From NCBI GenBank assembly GCA_949106495.1, contig CARYZD010000002.1:77690-141689 (forward strand): DNA of 64,000 nt, read 5' to 3'. Shown piece by piece: positions 41,182 through 49,752 of this stretch. Position numbers and translations under genes: made by a program. Under the pieces are notes generated by a model. The model saw only the letters and a list, made by a program, of their open reading frames with translations. It ran no database searches and was not told the DNA's origin. How positions within the stretch are numbered: position 1 is the stretch's first letter; each line of letters begins with the position of its first letter. Origin of the DNA: an uncultured Clostridia bacterium (lineage in GTDB: Bacteria > Bacillota > Clostridia > TANB77 > CAG-465).

Positions 41182-41760
41182 TTGTTTTAATTCATATATT
41201 TTATCTAATACAATATCTGAATATTTTTGCATTTCTTCCTTTGTATCGTGAACATTTTCAGGTAATACTATTGGCTCACCAAATACTACCACTACTTTTG
41301 AAAATAATTTTGGATTCTTCGTAATATGTACTGGTATTATTGGAACTCCAGCCTTAGATGCAATATATACAGGTCCAACCTTTGCTCTTCCTCTTTCTTT
41401 ATCTTTCTTTATTCTTGTACCTTCAGGAAAAATAAGAAGTTTTGCATTATCATTATTTTCAATTACATTTATTGAATGAAGTAAACTACTTGCATCTCTT
41501 TGTCCACGCTTAATAGGGAAAACATTATATGCTTTTAAAAGTGCTGCCATTATCTTATTTTTAAATAATTCTGCTTTTGCCATAATCCACATATCTTTAG
41601 ACTTAAAATATACCCAAAATGGATCAAATATTGTTGAATGATTTGGACATACAACACATTTTCCAGCATTATCTATATTCTCTAGTCCATAATATTTTAC
41701 TCTAAAAAGAAAATGCGAAAATAAAAATTTTAATAATCCTAAAAATCCTTTTTTAAGCAT
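41176..41760 (-). CDS. plsC: 1-acyl-sn-glycerol-3-phosphate acyltransferase
   Basis: PlsC acylates lysophosphatidic acid to phosphatidic acid at the inner face of the membrane. The 194-aa protein has the catalytic NHSTIFDPFW (H-x4-D) near residue 41, the FPIKRGQRDASS block and the FPEGTR acceptor motif near 111. Its start overlaps the cmk stop by 8 bases, the classic cmk-plsC operon of Clostridia. Confidence 0.94.
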   Translation of the reverse strand: MLKKGFLGLLKFLFSHFLFRVKYYGLENIDNAGKCVVCPNHSTIFDPFWVYFKSKDMWIMAKAELFKNKIMAALLKAYNVFPIKRGQRDASSLLHSINVIENNDNAKLLIFPEGTRIKKDKERGRAKVGPVYIASKAGVPIIPVHITKNPKLFSKVVVVFGEPIVLPENVHDTKEEMQKYSDIVLDKIYELKQK

Positions 41761-42445
41761 CTAAATCAACCTTCTCTCTTATTTTTTCTACAACTATTTT
41801 TTCTTCTTCTTCCATTGTTAATTTAGTTGTATCAATTTCAAAAGCATCTTCTGCTTTTTTTAATGTTCCAACTGAGCTTGATTTATCATTATTATCTCTA
41901 AAAATAACATTTTTTAATATTTCTTCATAAGGAATATCTATTCCTTTTTCTTTGTTTTGTTCAAATCTTCTTTTTGCTCTTTCTTCTGCTGATGCTACAA
42001 GATAGATTTTAACTTCTGCATTAGGAAATACATTAGTACCTATATCTCTACCTTCCATAACTATTTTTTTACCCTTTGCAAGCTCTCTTTGTAAATTTAC
42101 CATTCTTTCTCTTACAACTGGTATATGTGAAACTTGAGAAACATAGTCATTTACTTGTTTTTCTCTAATTTTTGTGGATACATCTTCTCCATTAAGATAA
42201 AATTTGTCTTCTCCATTTTCATTTGTCATGTCTATTTTAATTGTATCTAACAATTTAGATATTTCATCTATATTATCTAATCTTATATTTTCATTAAGCA
42301 TCGCAAGAGTTACACATCTATACATTGCTCCTGTATCCATATATACTATTCCATATTTTTTAGCAATATTCTTTGCAAGAGTAGATTTACCTGTTCCCGC
42401 TTCTCCATCTATTGCAATAACATAATTTTTACACATTTTTTCCAT
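41753..42445 (-). CDS. cmk: Cytidylate kinase
   Basis: Cmk phosphorylates CMP and dCMP. The 230-aa protein has the P-loop GEAGTGKST (14-22), the substrate block YMDTGAMYRCVTLAML, the GRDIGTNVFPNAEVKIYL motif and the lid AEERAKRRFEQNK. It heads the operon with plsC. An alternative start three codons in (MCKNYV) is possible; upstream sequence (GGGAAGAGG) supports a start near 42445. Confidence 0.95.
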   Translation of the reverse strand: MEKMCKNYVIAIDGEAGTGKSTLAKNIAKKYGIVYMDTGAMYRCVTLAMLNENIRLDNIDEISKLLDTIKIDMTNENGEDKFYLNGEDVSTKIREKQVNDYVSQVSHIPVVRERMVNLQRELAKGKKIVMEGRDIGTNVFPNAEVKIYLVASAEERAKRRFEQNKEKGIDIPYEEILKNVIFRDNNDKSSSVGTLKKAEDAFEIDTTKLTMEEEEKIVVEKIREKVDLDA

Positions 42446-42542
42446 GTTTTTAGCCTCTTCCCTTTATTTTTTATATTAAATATGGTATCATATAGCCAAA
42501 GATTTGTAAAGATAAAAATTTTAGAAAGGTCAGTGATTTGGC

Positions 42543-43085
42543 GTGCCTAGTGATTTAGAACTTTTTGATAATAAAATTATAATATTATATATTTTAGAAA
42601 AAAACTCAAAAGCTCTTACATTAGAACAAATTGCAAAGTTTTGTGAAGACTTTGAAGATATCACATATTTTGATATTTGTACTTATATTCAAGAGCTAAA
42701 AAATAACAATTATATTGAAGAAATATATACAGAATCGTCCAGTGTTTTGTATAAGATTACAAGTTCGGGTCTTTCGACCCTACAAGAACTATTAGAATTA
42801 ATTCCAGGAGTTAATTTACACAATATAAAAAAGATAATTAACAAAAACATTGTAAAAATTAAAACAGACTTTTCGATAGATAACATTGTAATCCCTGTAG
42901 ATAACGATGAATTTAAAGTTACATGTTATATTAAGGAAGGACGTGACGAACTTGTAAGTATTACTATGTATGCCGCAAATAAAGACCAAGCGCGTAATAT
43001 TACTCGCAACTGGAATAGTGATGCTGAGTTAATATATGAAAAACTATTAAATATGATGACAAAAGAGCCCTCCGATGAGGATTAA
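42543..43085 (+). CDS. DUF4364 family protein
   Basis: A 180-aa protein typical of Clostridia: an N-terminal winged-helix-like part (LFDNKIIILYILEKNSKALTLEQIAKFCED, then TYFDICTYIQELKNNNYIEE and YKITSSGLSTLQEL) followed by a C-terminal beta domain. It may be a transcription factor, but no function is established that I know. The start is GTG at 42543; the upstream AAAGG is at a long distance, so the start is not certain. It is divergent from cmk and lies upstream of serS on the same strand. Confidence 0.85.
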   Translation: MPSDLELFDNKIIILYILEKNSKALTLEQIAKFCEDFEDITYFDICTYIQELKNNNYIEEIYTESSSVLYKITSSGLSTLQELLELIPGVNLHNIKKIINKNIVKIKTDFSIDNIVIPVDNDEFKVTCYIKEGRDELVSITMYAANKDQARNITRNWNSDAELIYEKLLNMMTKEPSDED

Positions 43086-43148
43086 AGCTTAAATATGTTT
43101 ATAACTTGTCATATAATTTAAATATTATTTTAGAAGGAGTGTATATTT

Positions 43149-44438
43149 ATGTTAGATATAAAATTTGTAAGAGAAAATCCTAATATTGTTAAGGAAAATA
43201 TAAAAAATAAATTTCAAGATGAAAAACTACCACTTGTAGACGAAGTTATTGAGTTAGATAAAGATATAAGAAAATTAAAACAAGATGGTGATGCTTTAAG
43301 ACAAGAAAGAAATACTATTAGTGATTCTATTGGTCTTCTTATGAGAGAGAAAAAAATAGATGAAGCTAATGCAAAAAAAGAACAGGTTGTAAAAATCAAT
43401 GAAAAACTTGCTGAAATTGAAGGTAAAGAAAACGAATTATCTATTAAATTAAGAGATAATATGTTAGTTATACCAAATATTATGGATGCTTCTGTTCCAA
43501 TAGGAAAAGATGATTCTGAAAATGTTGAAATAGAAAAATTTGGTGAACCTTTTGTACCAGATTACGAAATTCCACATCATGCAGATATCTGTGATGCTTT
43601 AAATGGAATAGATAAAGAAAGCGCTGGTAGAACAAGTGGAAATGGATTTTACTATCTTCTTGGAGATATTGCAAGACTACATGAAGCAATGCTTGCATAT
43701 TCTAGAGACTTTATGATAGATAAAGGATTTACATATTGTATTCCTCCATTTATGATTCGTAGTGATGTTGTAACAGGTGTTATGTCTTTTCCTGAAATGG
43801 ATGCTATGATGTATAAAATTGAAGGTGAAGACTTATACTTAATTGGAACAAGTGAACATTCTATGATTGGTAGATTTAAAGGACAAAAAATTAAAGAAGA
43901 AGATTTACCAGTATGTCTAACTTCTTATTCTCCATGTTTTAGAAAAGAAGTTGGTTCTCATGGTATTGAAGAAAGAGGATTATATAGAGTACACCAATTT
44001 GAAAAACAAGAAATGATTGTACTTTGTAAACCTGAAGATGCTATGGACTGGTATAATAAACTTTGGAGCTATACAGTTGAATTCTTTAGAAGCTTAGATG
44101 TTCCTGTAAGAACACTTGAGTGTTGTAGTGGAGACTTAGCAGATTTAAAAGTTAAATCATGTGATGTTGAGGCTTGGAGCCCAAGACAAAAGAAATATTT
44201 TGAAGTTGGCTCTTGCTCTACTTTAGGAGACGCTCAAGCAAGAAGATTATCTATTCGTGCTAAAGGTGAAAACGGAAACTACTTAGTAGCTACATTAAAT
44301 AATACATGTCTTGCTACTCCACGTGGATTAATAGCATTCCTTGAAAACAATTATAATGAAGATGGCTCAATAAATATTCCAGAAGCTCTATCTAAATATA
44401 TGGGTGGAATGACAAAAATCATGCCAAAGAAAAAATAA
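43149..44438 (+). CDS. serS: Serine--tRNA ligase
   Basis: Class II aminoacyl-tRNA synthetase of 429 aa. The N-terminal 100 residues form the long antiparallel coiled-coil arm that binds the tRNASer variable loop. Catalytic motif 2 (CFRKEVGSHGIEERGLYRVHQFEKQE) and motif 3 (NTCLATPRGLIAFLENN) are clear. The ribosome binding site AGAAGGAG precedes the ATG. A terminator follows directly. The active-site wording (SGDLADLKVKSCDVEAW) is the variant found in several Clostridia and archaeal-like bacterial SerRS, but the enzyme looks complete. Confidence 0.96.
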   Translation: MLDIKFVRENPNIVKENIKNKFQDEKLPLVDEVIELDKDIRKLKQDGDALRQERNTISDSIGLLMREKKIDEANAKKEQVVKINEKLAEIEGKENELSIKLRDNMLVIPNIMDASVPIGKDDSENVEIEKFGEPFVPDYEIPHHADICDALNGIDKESAGRTSGNGFYYLLGDIARLHEAMLAYSRDFMIDKGFTYCIPPFMIRSDVVTGVMSFPEMDAMMYKIEGEDLYLIGTSEHSMIGRFKGQKIKEEDLPVCLTSYSPCFRKEVGSHGIEERGLYRVHQFEKQEMIVLCKPEDAMDWYNKLWSYTVEFFRSLDVPVRTLECCSGDLADLKVKSCDVEAWSPRQKKYFEVGSCSTLGDAQARRLSIRAKGENGNYLVATLNNTCLATPRGLIAFLENNYNEDGSINIPEALSKYMGGMTKIMPKKK

Positions 44439-44449
44439 TCAAAAATATA

Positions 44450-44482
44450 AGACCTTGATTAAAAAATCAAGGTCTCTTTTTT
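44450..44482 (+). terminator. Terminator of serS
   Basis: The stem GACCTTGATT / AATCAAGGTC is followed by TCTTTTTT. Confidence 0.93.
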
Positions 44483-44873
44483 AGCGTAATTTATAGCTTG
44501 ATACTTCTGGATGAGCTCTAGTATACTTATCCGCCTTCTCTACTACTTTGTATACCAAATCAAAATCAAATTCTTTCAAATATTTTATTTTAAAAGTAAC
44601 TTGAGTTCCTTTCTCATCTTCAAATACTAAATATGAATTTCCATTATTATGCAAAAACTCTTCTGTAGGTGTTGGATCTACTCCATCCCAATAATCATCA
44701 ACTGCTCTTCCATCATAGAATAATATAAAGTCCTCCTTTAAAGCAATATTGAAAAGTTTATTTATTCTATTTCTATTTAATTCACATTCACTATTATTAC
44801 AAGCATCTAAGCTTAAATCTTTTTTATTTTTAACATCCTCTCTTATTTCTAAGAATTCTTTTAAAGTATTCAT
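44481..44873 (-). CDS. Hypothetical protein, 130 aa
   Basis: The start is the ATG at 44873 (MNTLKEFLEI), preceded by AAAGGAGTG at the right distance; an in-frame start further upstream would contain that site. The protein is soluble and acidic, with a central GRAVDDYWDGVDPTPTEEFL and a C-terminal beta/alpha part. It has its own consensus promoter and converges on serS. I recognise no family. Its leader (AGGAGTGTTTTTTATG) is nearly the same as that of the gene at 40237. Confidence 0.75.
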   Translation of the reverse strand: MNTLKEFLEIREDVKNKKDLSLDACNNSECELNRNRINKLFNIALKEDFILFYDGRAVDDYWDGVDPTPTEEFLHNNGNSYLVFEDEKGTQVTFKIKYLKEFDFDLVYKVVEKADKYTRAHPEVSSYKLR

Positions 44874-44967
44874 AAAAAACACTCCTTTCAAACAATCATA
44901 AAGTATTAGTATTGTAAAAATACATATTAATTAATACATATTTTTAATTTTTCTTAATGTACAATAG

Positions 44968-44996
44968 ATTATAGCACAGATATTTTGTTATGTCAA
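44968..44996 (-). promoter_or_regulatory. Perfect consensus promoter of the 130-aa gene
   Basis: TTGACA (44996-44991), a 17-base spacer and TATAAT (44973-44968). Confidence 0.88.
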
Positions 44997-45015
44997 ATAA
45001 AAACATCATTTATAT

Positions 45016-45044
45016 TTTACAAATCAATAAAAATATGTTATTAT
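45016..45044 (+). promoter_or_regulatory. Promoter of engB
   Basis: TTTACA (45016-45021), a 17-base spacer and TATTAT (45039-45044). Confidence 0.75.
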
Positions 45045-45072
45045 ATTACTATTAAGAAAGGAAATAGTAACT

Positions 45073-45651
45073 ATGCTTAAAAATGTTAAATTTGAAACTT
45101 CTGTATATGATTACAGTAAATTAGTTAAAACAGATAAACCACAAATTGTTTTAGTTGGAAAATCTAATGTTGGTAAATCTTCATTTATAAATGCTATTGC
45201 AAATCAAAAAAAACTTGCAAAAGTTGGTCAAACACCAGGTAAAACAAGAAGTATAAATTATTATAATGTTAATGATGAATTTTATATAGTAGACCTTCCA
45301 GGATATGGTTATTCTACTATGTCTGAAGCAGAAAAAATGAAAATAAATAAATTAATTGATACATATATTAGTAAAACACCTGAAATAAAATATATTTATT
45401 TTCTTGTAGATATACGTAACAATCCATCTCAAAATGATAGACAAATGTATGAATGGCTTTTAGATAAAAATATTCCATTTTCTATTATAGCTACAAAAGC
45501 AGATAAAATTGCAAAAACTAAAATGGATGATTATGCAAAAGAAATTACCAAAGCTCTATTCGCTAAAGAAAAAATCACTCCATTTTCAAGTGATAAAAAA
45601 ATTAACATAGATTTAATATGTGATGAGATATTGGAAATAGCAAAAAAGTAG
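45073..45651 (+). CDS. engB: Ribosome biogenesis GTPase EngB (YsxC/YihA)
   Basis: EngB is an essential GTPase in 50S subunit assembly. The 192-aa protein has G1 GKSNVGKSS (28-36), the G2 region TPGKTRSINYY, G3 DLPGYGYS, G4 TKAD and G5 FSS. Length and motif spacing are standard. The upstream AAAGGAAA is a fair ribosome binding site. It is monocistronic with its own promoter and terminator. Confidence 0.96.
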   Translation: MLKNVKFETSVYDYSKLVKTDKPQIVLVGKSNVGKSSFINAIANQKKLAKVGQTPGKTRSINYYNVNDEFYIVDLPGYGYSTMSEAEKMKINKLIDTYISKTPEIKYIYFLVDIRNNPSQNDRQMYEWLLDKNIPFSIIATKADKIAKTKMDDYAKEITKALFAKEKITPFSSDKKINIDLICDEILEIAKK

Positions 45652-45673
45652 AATTCTAAATTCTACTTTTTTT
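45645..45673 (+). terminator. Terminator of engB
   Basis: The stem AAAGTAGAATT / AATTCTACTTT is followed by TTTTT and overlaps the stop codon. Confidence 0.9.
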
Positions 45674-45770
45674 GTTTGTACTCCATTTTTCCCAAAATAA
45701 ATTTTCATATAGTCTTCCTTTTGGATTTAAATAGTATCTAACCATTCTAGCATTATGTAAATTTATATCA
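45674..45770 (-). pseudogene. Short coding-like remnant
   Basis: The minus strand between the two terminators reads NLHNARMVRYYLNPKGRLYENLFWEKWSTNK in one frame, with strikingly protein-like composition, but has no ribosome binding site or suitable start. It may be the tail of a lost gene. Low confidence. Confidence 0.25.
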
Positions 45771-45801
45771 AAAAAAGTTCGTGCAATATTGCATGAACTC
45801 T
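45771..45801 (-). terminator. Terminator of the RNA helicase gene
   Basis: The stem AGTTCGTGCAAT / ATTGCATGAACT is followed on the minus strand by TTTTTTTGA. Confidence 0.9.
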
Positions 45802-45807
45802 TATTTT

Positions 45808-47190
45808 TTATTTTACTATATGTACATCTTTTCCTTTAATTTTACCATTTGTAAATGCTTTTAAAACATCATTTACATATTCTTCGGATAATTCTATTAT
45901 ACTTGTATCTTCTCTTACTTCAATTAATCCTATTTTTTCAGATTTGATTCCAGTAAGTGCTCCAATTGCTCCTATAATATCTTTTGCTTTAATATTATCT
46001 TTTTTCCCAAGACTAATTGTAATAATATAATCTCCTCTTTTACTAATTGGTAAATCTACTTTTTCTGAACTCTCAGAAATTGGAACATCTTCTCTTTCCA
46101 TTCTTGTACTAGTATAAGTTTCTATTTCTTCTATTCTTTCAATTTGTTTTCCAGTATAAAATGTATATGCTACACCACTTTTACCTTTTCTTGCAGTTCT
46201 ACCAATTCTATGCACGTAATATTCATTTTCAAGTGGAATATCATAATTAATTACAAGCTCTAAGTCCTCAACATCTATTCCTCTTGCAAGTACATCTGTA
46301 ACAACAATTGCTTGTAGCTTCCCTTGTTTTAGTTTTTTTAATACCTTTTCTCTATCTTCCTGTCTTATATCACTATTTAACATATCTGTAATAATTCCAT
46401 TTTTAGCAATATAATTATATACTTCTTCAGTCTTTTTCTTAGTATTACAAAAGATAATACAACTTTTTGCATTTTCTTTTTTTATTATTCTTAAAGCACA
46501 TTCATTTTTCATTTTTTCTTTAACATCAATTGCAATTTGCTCAATATTATCTACAAGCATTGTTTCATTATCTTTTTGCTCAATATATATCGCCGTTTTT
46601 ATTTTTTTATTTGCTATATCTTTTATTCTATTATCTATTGTAGCAGAAAATAATAATTTTTGTGTATCGTGAGAAATATTTTCTATAATACTATTTACTT
46701 CTTCATAAAATCCCATACTAAGCATTTCATCGGCTTCATCTAATACTAATGCTTTAATATTTTTTAGTCTTAAAATTCTCTTCTTAATTAAATCATTTAT
46801 TCTTCCAGGTGTTCCAACTAATATTCTTACACCTTTTCTTAAAGAAATTGCCTGACTTTTATAATCCTGTCCACCATATACTGCAATAGAATTAATTCCA
46901 TGTAAATATTTGCAAAATTTTCTTGTTTCTTGAACAATTTGTATTGCAAGTTCTCTTGTTGGTGTTATTACGAGTACTTGCGTAGCTTTATTATCTACAT
47001 CTATATTATTTATTAGTGGTAGCATAAAAGCAGCAGTCTTTCCCGAACCAGTACTAGACATTGCTACTACATCTTTTCTATCTAATATTAAGTCTATTGT
47101 GCTTTCTTGTATTTTAGTTAATTCTTCAAATCCAATATCACAAATAGCTCTTTTTATATTTTCGTTTAAATTTGTATCTATAAATTTCAT
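45808..47190 (-). CDS. DEAD-box RNA helicase with DbpA-type RNA-binding domain
   Basis: A 460-aa ATP-dependent RNA helicase. The N-terminal Q motif, STGSGKTAAF (motif I), TPTRELA (Ia), DEAD (II), SAT (III) and HRIGRTARKGKSG (VI) are present. The C-terminal 75 residues form the small DbpA domain (ISLGKKDNIKAKDIIGAIGALTGIKSEKIGLIEVREDTSIIEL), which in DbpA/YxiN directs the enzyme to helix 92 of 23S rRNA. That favours a role in large-subunit assembly over general mRNA decay. It has its own promoter. Confidence 0.92.
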   Translation of the reverse strand: MKFIDTNLNENIKRAICDIGFEELTKIQESTIDLILDRKDVVAMSSTGSGKTAAFMLPLINNIDVDNKATQVLVITPTRELAIQIVQETRKFCKYLHGINSIAVYGGQDYKSQAISLRKGVRILVGTPGRINDLIKKRILRLKNIKALVLDEADEMLSMGFYEEVNSIIENISHDTQKLLFSATIDNRIKDIANKKIKTAIYIEQKDNETMLVDNIEQIAIDVKEKMKNECALRIIKKENAKSCIIFCNTKKKTEEVYNYIAKNGIITDMLNSDIRQEDREKVLKKLKQGKLQAIVVTDVLARGIDVEDLELVINYDIPLENEYYVHRIGRTARKGKSGVAYTFYTGKQIERIEEIETYTSTRMEREDVPISESSEKVDLPISKRGDYIITISLGKKDNIKAKDIIGAIGALTGIKSEKIGLIEVREDTSIIELSEEYVNDVLKAFTNGKIKGKDVHIVK

Positions 47191-47216
47191 ATTCTTTTTT
47201 CCTTTACATAAATTAA

Positions 47217-47245
47217 ATTATATCACGATATGATTTAAAATACAA
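47217..47245 (-). promoter_or_regulatory. Promoter of the RNA helicase gene
   Basis: TTGTAT (47245-47240), a 17-base spacer and TATAAT (47222-47217). Confidence 0.7.
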
Positions 47246-47249
47246 TAAA

Positions 47250-47276
47250 AAAGGAGCCCAAGATTAAATCTTGGGC
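47250..47276 (-). terminator. Terminator with no gene directly upstream
   Basis: The perfect stem GCCCAAGAT / ATCTTGGGC is followed by CC and TTTTTT on the minus strand, just before the helicase promoter. The nearest minus-strand gene ends 1 kb away at 48278, on the far side of dapA. Confidence 0.82.
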
Positions 47277-47409
47277 AGGTTTATATATGAAAAATTATGG
47301 TTATATAATACACCTCTATTGTGATAATTTTATGATTATTTGTTGTTACTTAAGTAAAATGATGTTCTATTTGAATTTTATAATAATATATAATAATGAG
47401 GTGAATTTA

Positions 47410-48270
47410 ATGAAAAGTATATCTGGAAGTGGAGTTGCACTTATTACTCCATTTACACCAAATAATAAAATAAACTATGAAAAAGTAGATGAACTAATTG
47501 AATATCATATTGCAAATAACACAGACTTTATAGTAGTTTGTGGTACTACTGGAGAGTCTTCTTCTCTTTCTAACACAGAGAAAAAACAACTTATATCTTA
47601 TGTTGTAGAAAAATGTAAAAATAGAATTCCTGTTATTGCAGGTACAGGGTCTAATAATACTAAAATTGCAATTGAAATGAGCAAATATGCAAAGGAAGTT
47701 GGTGCAGATGGAATATTAGTTGTAACTCCATACTATAATAAATGTAATCAAGATGGACTTTTTGTACATTATAAAAAAATAGCTGATGCAGTATATCCTA
47801 CTCCTGTTATATTATACAATGTTCCTTCACGAACTGGTGTAGATATTTCAATTGATACTATAGATAAATTATCTAAAATAGATAATATTATTGGAATAAA
47901 AGAAGCCACAACTTCCCTTGAAAAAATAGCTCAAATAATACATAACACAAAAAATACAAACTTTAAAGTTTTTTCTGGAAATGATAATCTAACTTTACCT
48001 ATTCTTGCACTTGGTGGAGATGGTGTTATTTCAGTATGTGCCAACATAATACCTGAACAAATGCATAATATTTGTATGAATAAAGATTTAGATTTATTTT
48101 ATAAATACTTAAACTTAATGAATACATTATTTATAGATGTTAATCCTATTATGATAAAAGAAGCTATGAATTACCTTAATTTTAATGTAGGAGATGTTAG
48201 ATTACCACTTTATAAAACAAGTAAATTTAATTTATTAAGATTACAAAAAGAATTAGACGAGATACTATAA
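47410..48270 (+). CDS. dapA: 4-hydroxy-tetrahydrodipicolinate synthase
   Basis: DapA condenses pyruvate with aspartate semialdehyde, the first committed step toward diaminopimelate and lysine. I placed the start at the ATG at 47410 (MKSISGSGVALITPF) behind GAGGTGAA; the frame is open further upstream but that part is hydrophobic and non-conserved. The 286-aa TIM barrel has GTTGESSSL, TPYYNK with the catalytic Tyr, YNVPSRTG, and the Schiff-base Lys in GIKEAT. The 140-base leader shows no lysine riboswitch. Confidence 0.95.
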   Translation: MKSISGSGVALITPFTPNNKINYEKVDELIEYHIANNTDFIVVCGTTGESSSLSNTEKKQLISYVVEKCKNRIPVIAGTGSNNTKIAIEMSKYAKEVGADGILVVTPYYNKCNQDGLFVHYKKIADAVYPTPVILYNVPSRTGVDISIDTIDKLSKIDNIIGIKEATTSLEKIAQIIHNTKNTNFKVFSGNDNLTLPILALGGDGVISVCANIIPEQMHNICMNKDLDLFYKYLNLMNTLFIDVNPIMIKEAMNYLNFNVGDVRLPLYKTSKFNLLRLQKELDEIL

Positions 48271-48277
48271 ATCTCGT
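48254..48277. terminator. Short hairpin between convergent genes
   Basis: AGACGAGAT / ATCTCGTCT with a short loop overlaps the dapA stop; neither side has a strong T run, so termination may be weak. Confidence 0.6.
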
Positions 48278-48658
48278 CTATAATATATTATCTATTGATA
48301 TTTCTTGCCTCTTTACAGAATGTTCCAAATCTTTTTTTACTTTTTCAAGGGCAACTATACACTCTTCTTTATTTTCAAATTTTAAATATTCTTTTAATTC
48401 TATAAGAGCTTCTTCTATATCATCTACTTCCTCATGTATAATAAACACATTCCATACTTTTTTTGTATCTGTCCATGTTTTAAAAGACTTTTCCATTTGC
48501 TTATTTGCAAGTTCATAATTATCATTTTCAATTGCATTTTTAATATAATCCATATCTGAAGATAAGAATACAGATGTTTTGTCTAAATATTTAATCTCTG
48601 CAATTCCTCCACCAATAAGAATTATAACACAAATAATCATTATAATTGTCTGTTTCAT
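48278..48658 (-). CDS. DUF4363 family protein
   Basis: A 126-aa protein with an N-terminal membrane helix (4-22) and a helical extracytoplasmic part (YIKNAIENDNYELANKQMEKSFKTWTDTKKVWNVFIIHEEVDDIEEALIEL-type segments), matching DUF4363. This family is usually encoded right after a DUF421 (YetF-like) gene in Clostridia, exactly as here with a 1-base gap. Function unknown; the pair may act together at the membrane. Confidence 0.88.
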   Translation of the reverse strand: MKQTIIMIICVIILIGGGIAEIKYLDKTSVFLSSDMDYIKNAIENDNYELANKQMEKSFKTWTDTKKVWNVFIIHEEVDDIEEALIELKEYLKFENKEECIVALEKVKKDLEHSVKRQEISIDNIL

Positions 48659-48659
48659 A

Positions 48660-49301
48660 TTACACCTCTTTTTGTTGTTTTAATTGATATGTAAAATTAT
48701 AATTAGAATCCATTTGACCAAATAAAACATCTTCAACTTTCAATTTCTTAGTTTTAAGTAATCTCTCAACTTCTGGTTTTGTTATACCAAGTAAACTCAT
48801 ATTAGTTTCAGCAAGTTTTCCATCTTCTATTATATTTACAGGAAGTGTCTCTACATTTTGGTCATTTTTTATAACACTAAGATTTCCATTAGTCTCAATT
48901 ATTGCATACTTAACATCAGATATTGAAAATACATCTTTTTCATGTAATTGAGACATTAAGTCTGATACTGTATATTTTTGATTATTAAATTCTTTTTCAT
49001 TAATCTTACCATCTTTTATTATTAATATTGGTTTGCCACAAACAATATCTTGTATTTTATTACTAGAATGATTTAAAAGTAAGAAAATCAAATATGCAAG
49101 TAGTAGCGTAATTATTGGTACAATACCATCAAGTAAAGATAATCCTCTAGATGACATTGGTGCAGATGCAAGATCTGAAATTACTATAATTATTGCAAGC
49201 TCAAATGGTTGAACTTTTGAAAGTTCTTTCTTTCCCATAAGTCTTATTACTAAAAATACTACACAATATAATACTAAAGCTCTAAAAAAAACAATTAACA
49301 T
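48660..49301 (-). CDS. DUF421 (YetF-like) membrane protein
   Basis: The 213-aa protein has three N-terminal membrane helices (about 3-22, 31-50 and 59-77) followed by the YetF-type soluble domains (KPILIIKDGKINEKEFNNQKYTVSDLMSQLHEKDVFSISDVKYAIIETNGNLSVI is the hallmark region). Bacillus homologues such as YetF and YrbG are membrane proteins with a dimeric C-terminal domain and no settled biochemical role. It heads the two-gene operon with DUF4363. Confidence 0.92.
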   Translation of the reverse strand: MLIVFFRALVLYCVVFLVIRLMGKKELSKVQPFELAIIIVISDLASAPMSSRGLSLLDGIVPIITLLLAYLIFLLLNHSSNKIQDIVCGKPILIIKDGKINEKEFNNQKYTVSDLMSQLHEKDVFSISDVKYAIIETNGNLSVIKNDQNVETLPVNIIEDGKLAETNMSLLGITKPEVERLLKTKKLKVEDVLFGQMDSNYNFTYQLKQQKEV

Positions 49302-49376
49302 TTTATATCACCTAAACATATTTTTTTCATATTTATTAAAAATTATACAAATAATATAAATATTAGAGGTGAATTT

Positions 49377-49718
49377 ATGTCAAAACGTTTTTCACAAATT
49401 TTAATTAGATTTATATTATCTTTAGCAATATTTATTTTTACTGTTTTTTTAACGCCTAATTTTAATATTGCAAATATTTATATTTTATTTATATCTTCTA
49501 TATTTGTAATTATACTAGATTATCTAGTATCCACAATTACAGGTATACATGATTATCCTTTAGGAAGAGGTGTTGTTGGATTTTTTAGTTGTATTGTCAT
49601 AATTTATGCAACACAATTTTTTATTTCAGGATATTATATTTCTTTAGTATCTAGTATTATCGCAGCTATTATATATTCATTACTAGATTATATTCTTCCA
49701 AATAGAGAAATGGAATAG
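49377..49718 (+). CDS. Small integral membrane protein, DUF2512/YndM-like
   Basis: A 113-aa protein with four membrane helices (about 8-26, 31-50, 65-83 and 88-105) and the charged motif GIHDYPLGRGVVGF in the second loop, which recalls the YndM/DUF2512 family. The ribosome binding site GAGGTGAA is good. It is divergent from the DUF421 operon and terminates at a shared hairpin. Function unknown. Confidence 0.75.
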   Translation: MSKRFSQILIRFILSLAIFIFTVFLTPNFNIANIYILFISSIFVIILDYLVSTITGIHDYPLGRGVVGFFSCIVIIYATQFFISGYYISLVSSIIAAIIYSLLDYILPNREME

Positions 49719-49744
49719 GAGTATTTTTCCTATTCCATTTTATA
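49708..49744. terminator. Bidirectional terminator
   Basis: The 12-bp stem AAATGGAATAGG / CCTATTCCATTT serves the convergent genes ending at 49718 and 49753. Confidence 0.9.
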
Positions 49745-49752
49745 TTTAAATT

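Noticed and set aside
42755..42785. A GGGTC/GACCC hairpin inside the DUF4364 gene
   Set aside because: It is within a conserved coding region, has no T tract, and is best explained by codon choice.
44920..44950. AATACATATT repeats taken as a hairpin in the 130-aa gene's leader
   Set aside because: The two copies are direct, not inverted, repeats in AT-rich sequence and explain nothing by themselves.
47287..47409. An N-terminal extension of dapA by 41 codons
   Set aside because: The extension is hydrophobic, not conserved and has no ribosome binding site; the ATG at 47410 has GAGGTGAA in front and gives the family's usual N-terminus.
47277..47409. A lysine riboswitch upstream of dapA
   Set aside because: The leader is short and AT-rich and lacks the conserved G-rich core and helices of the lysine riboswitch.
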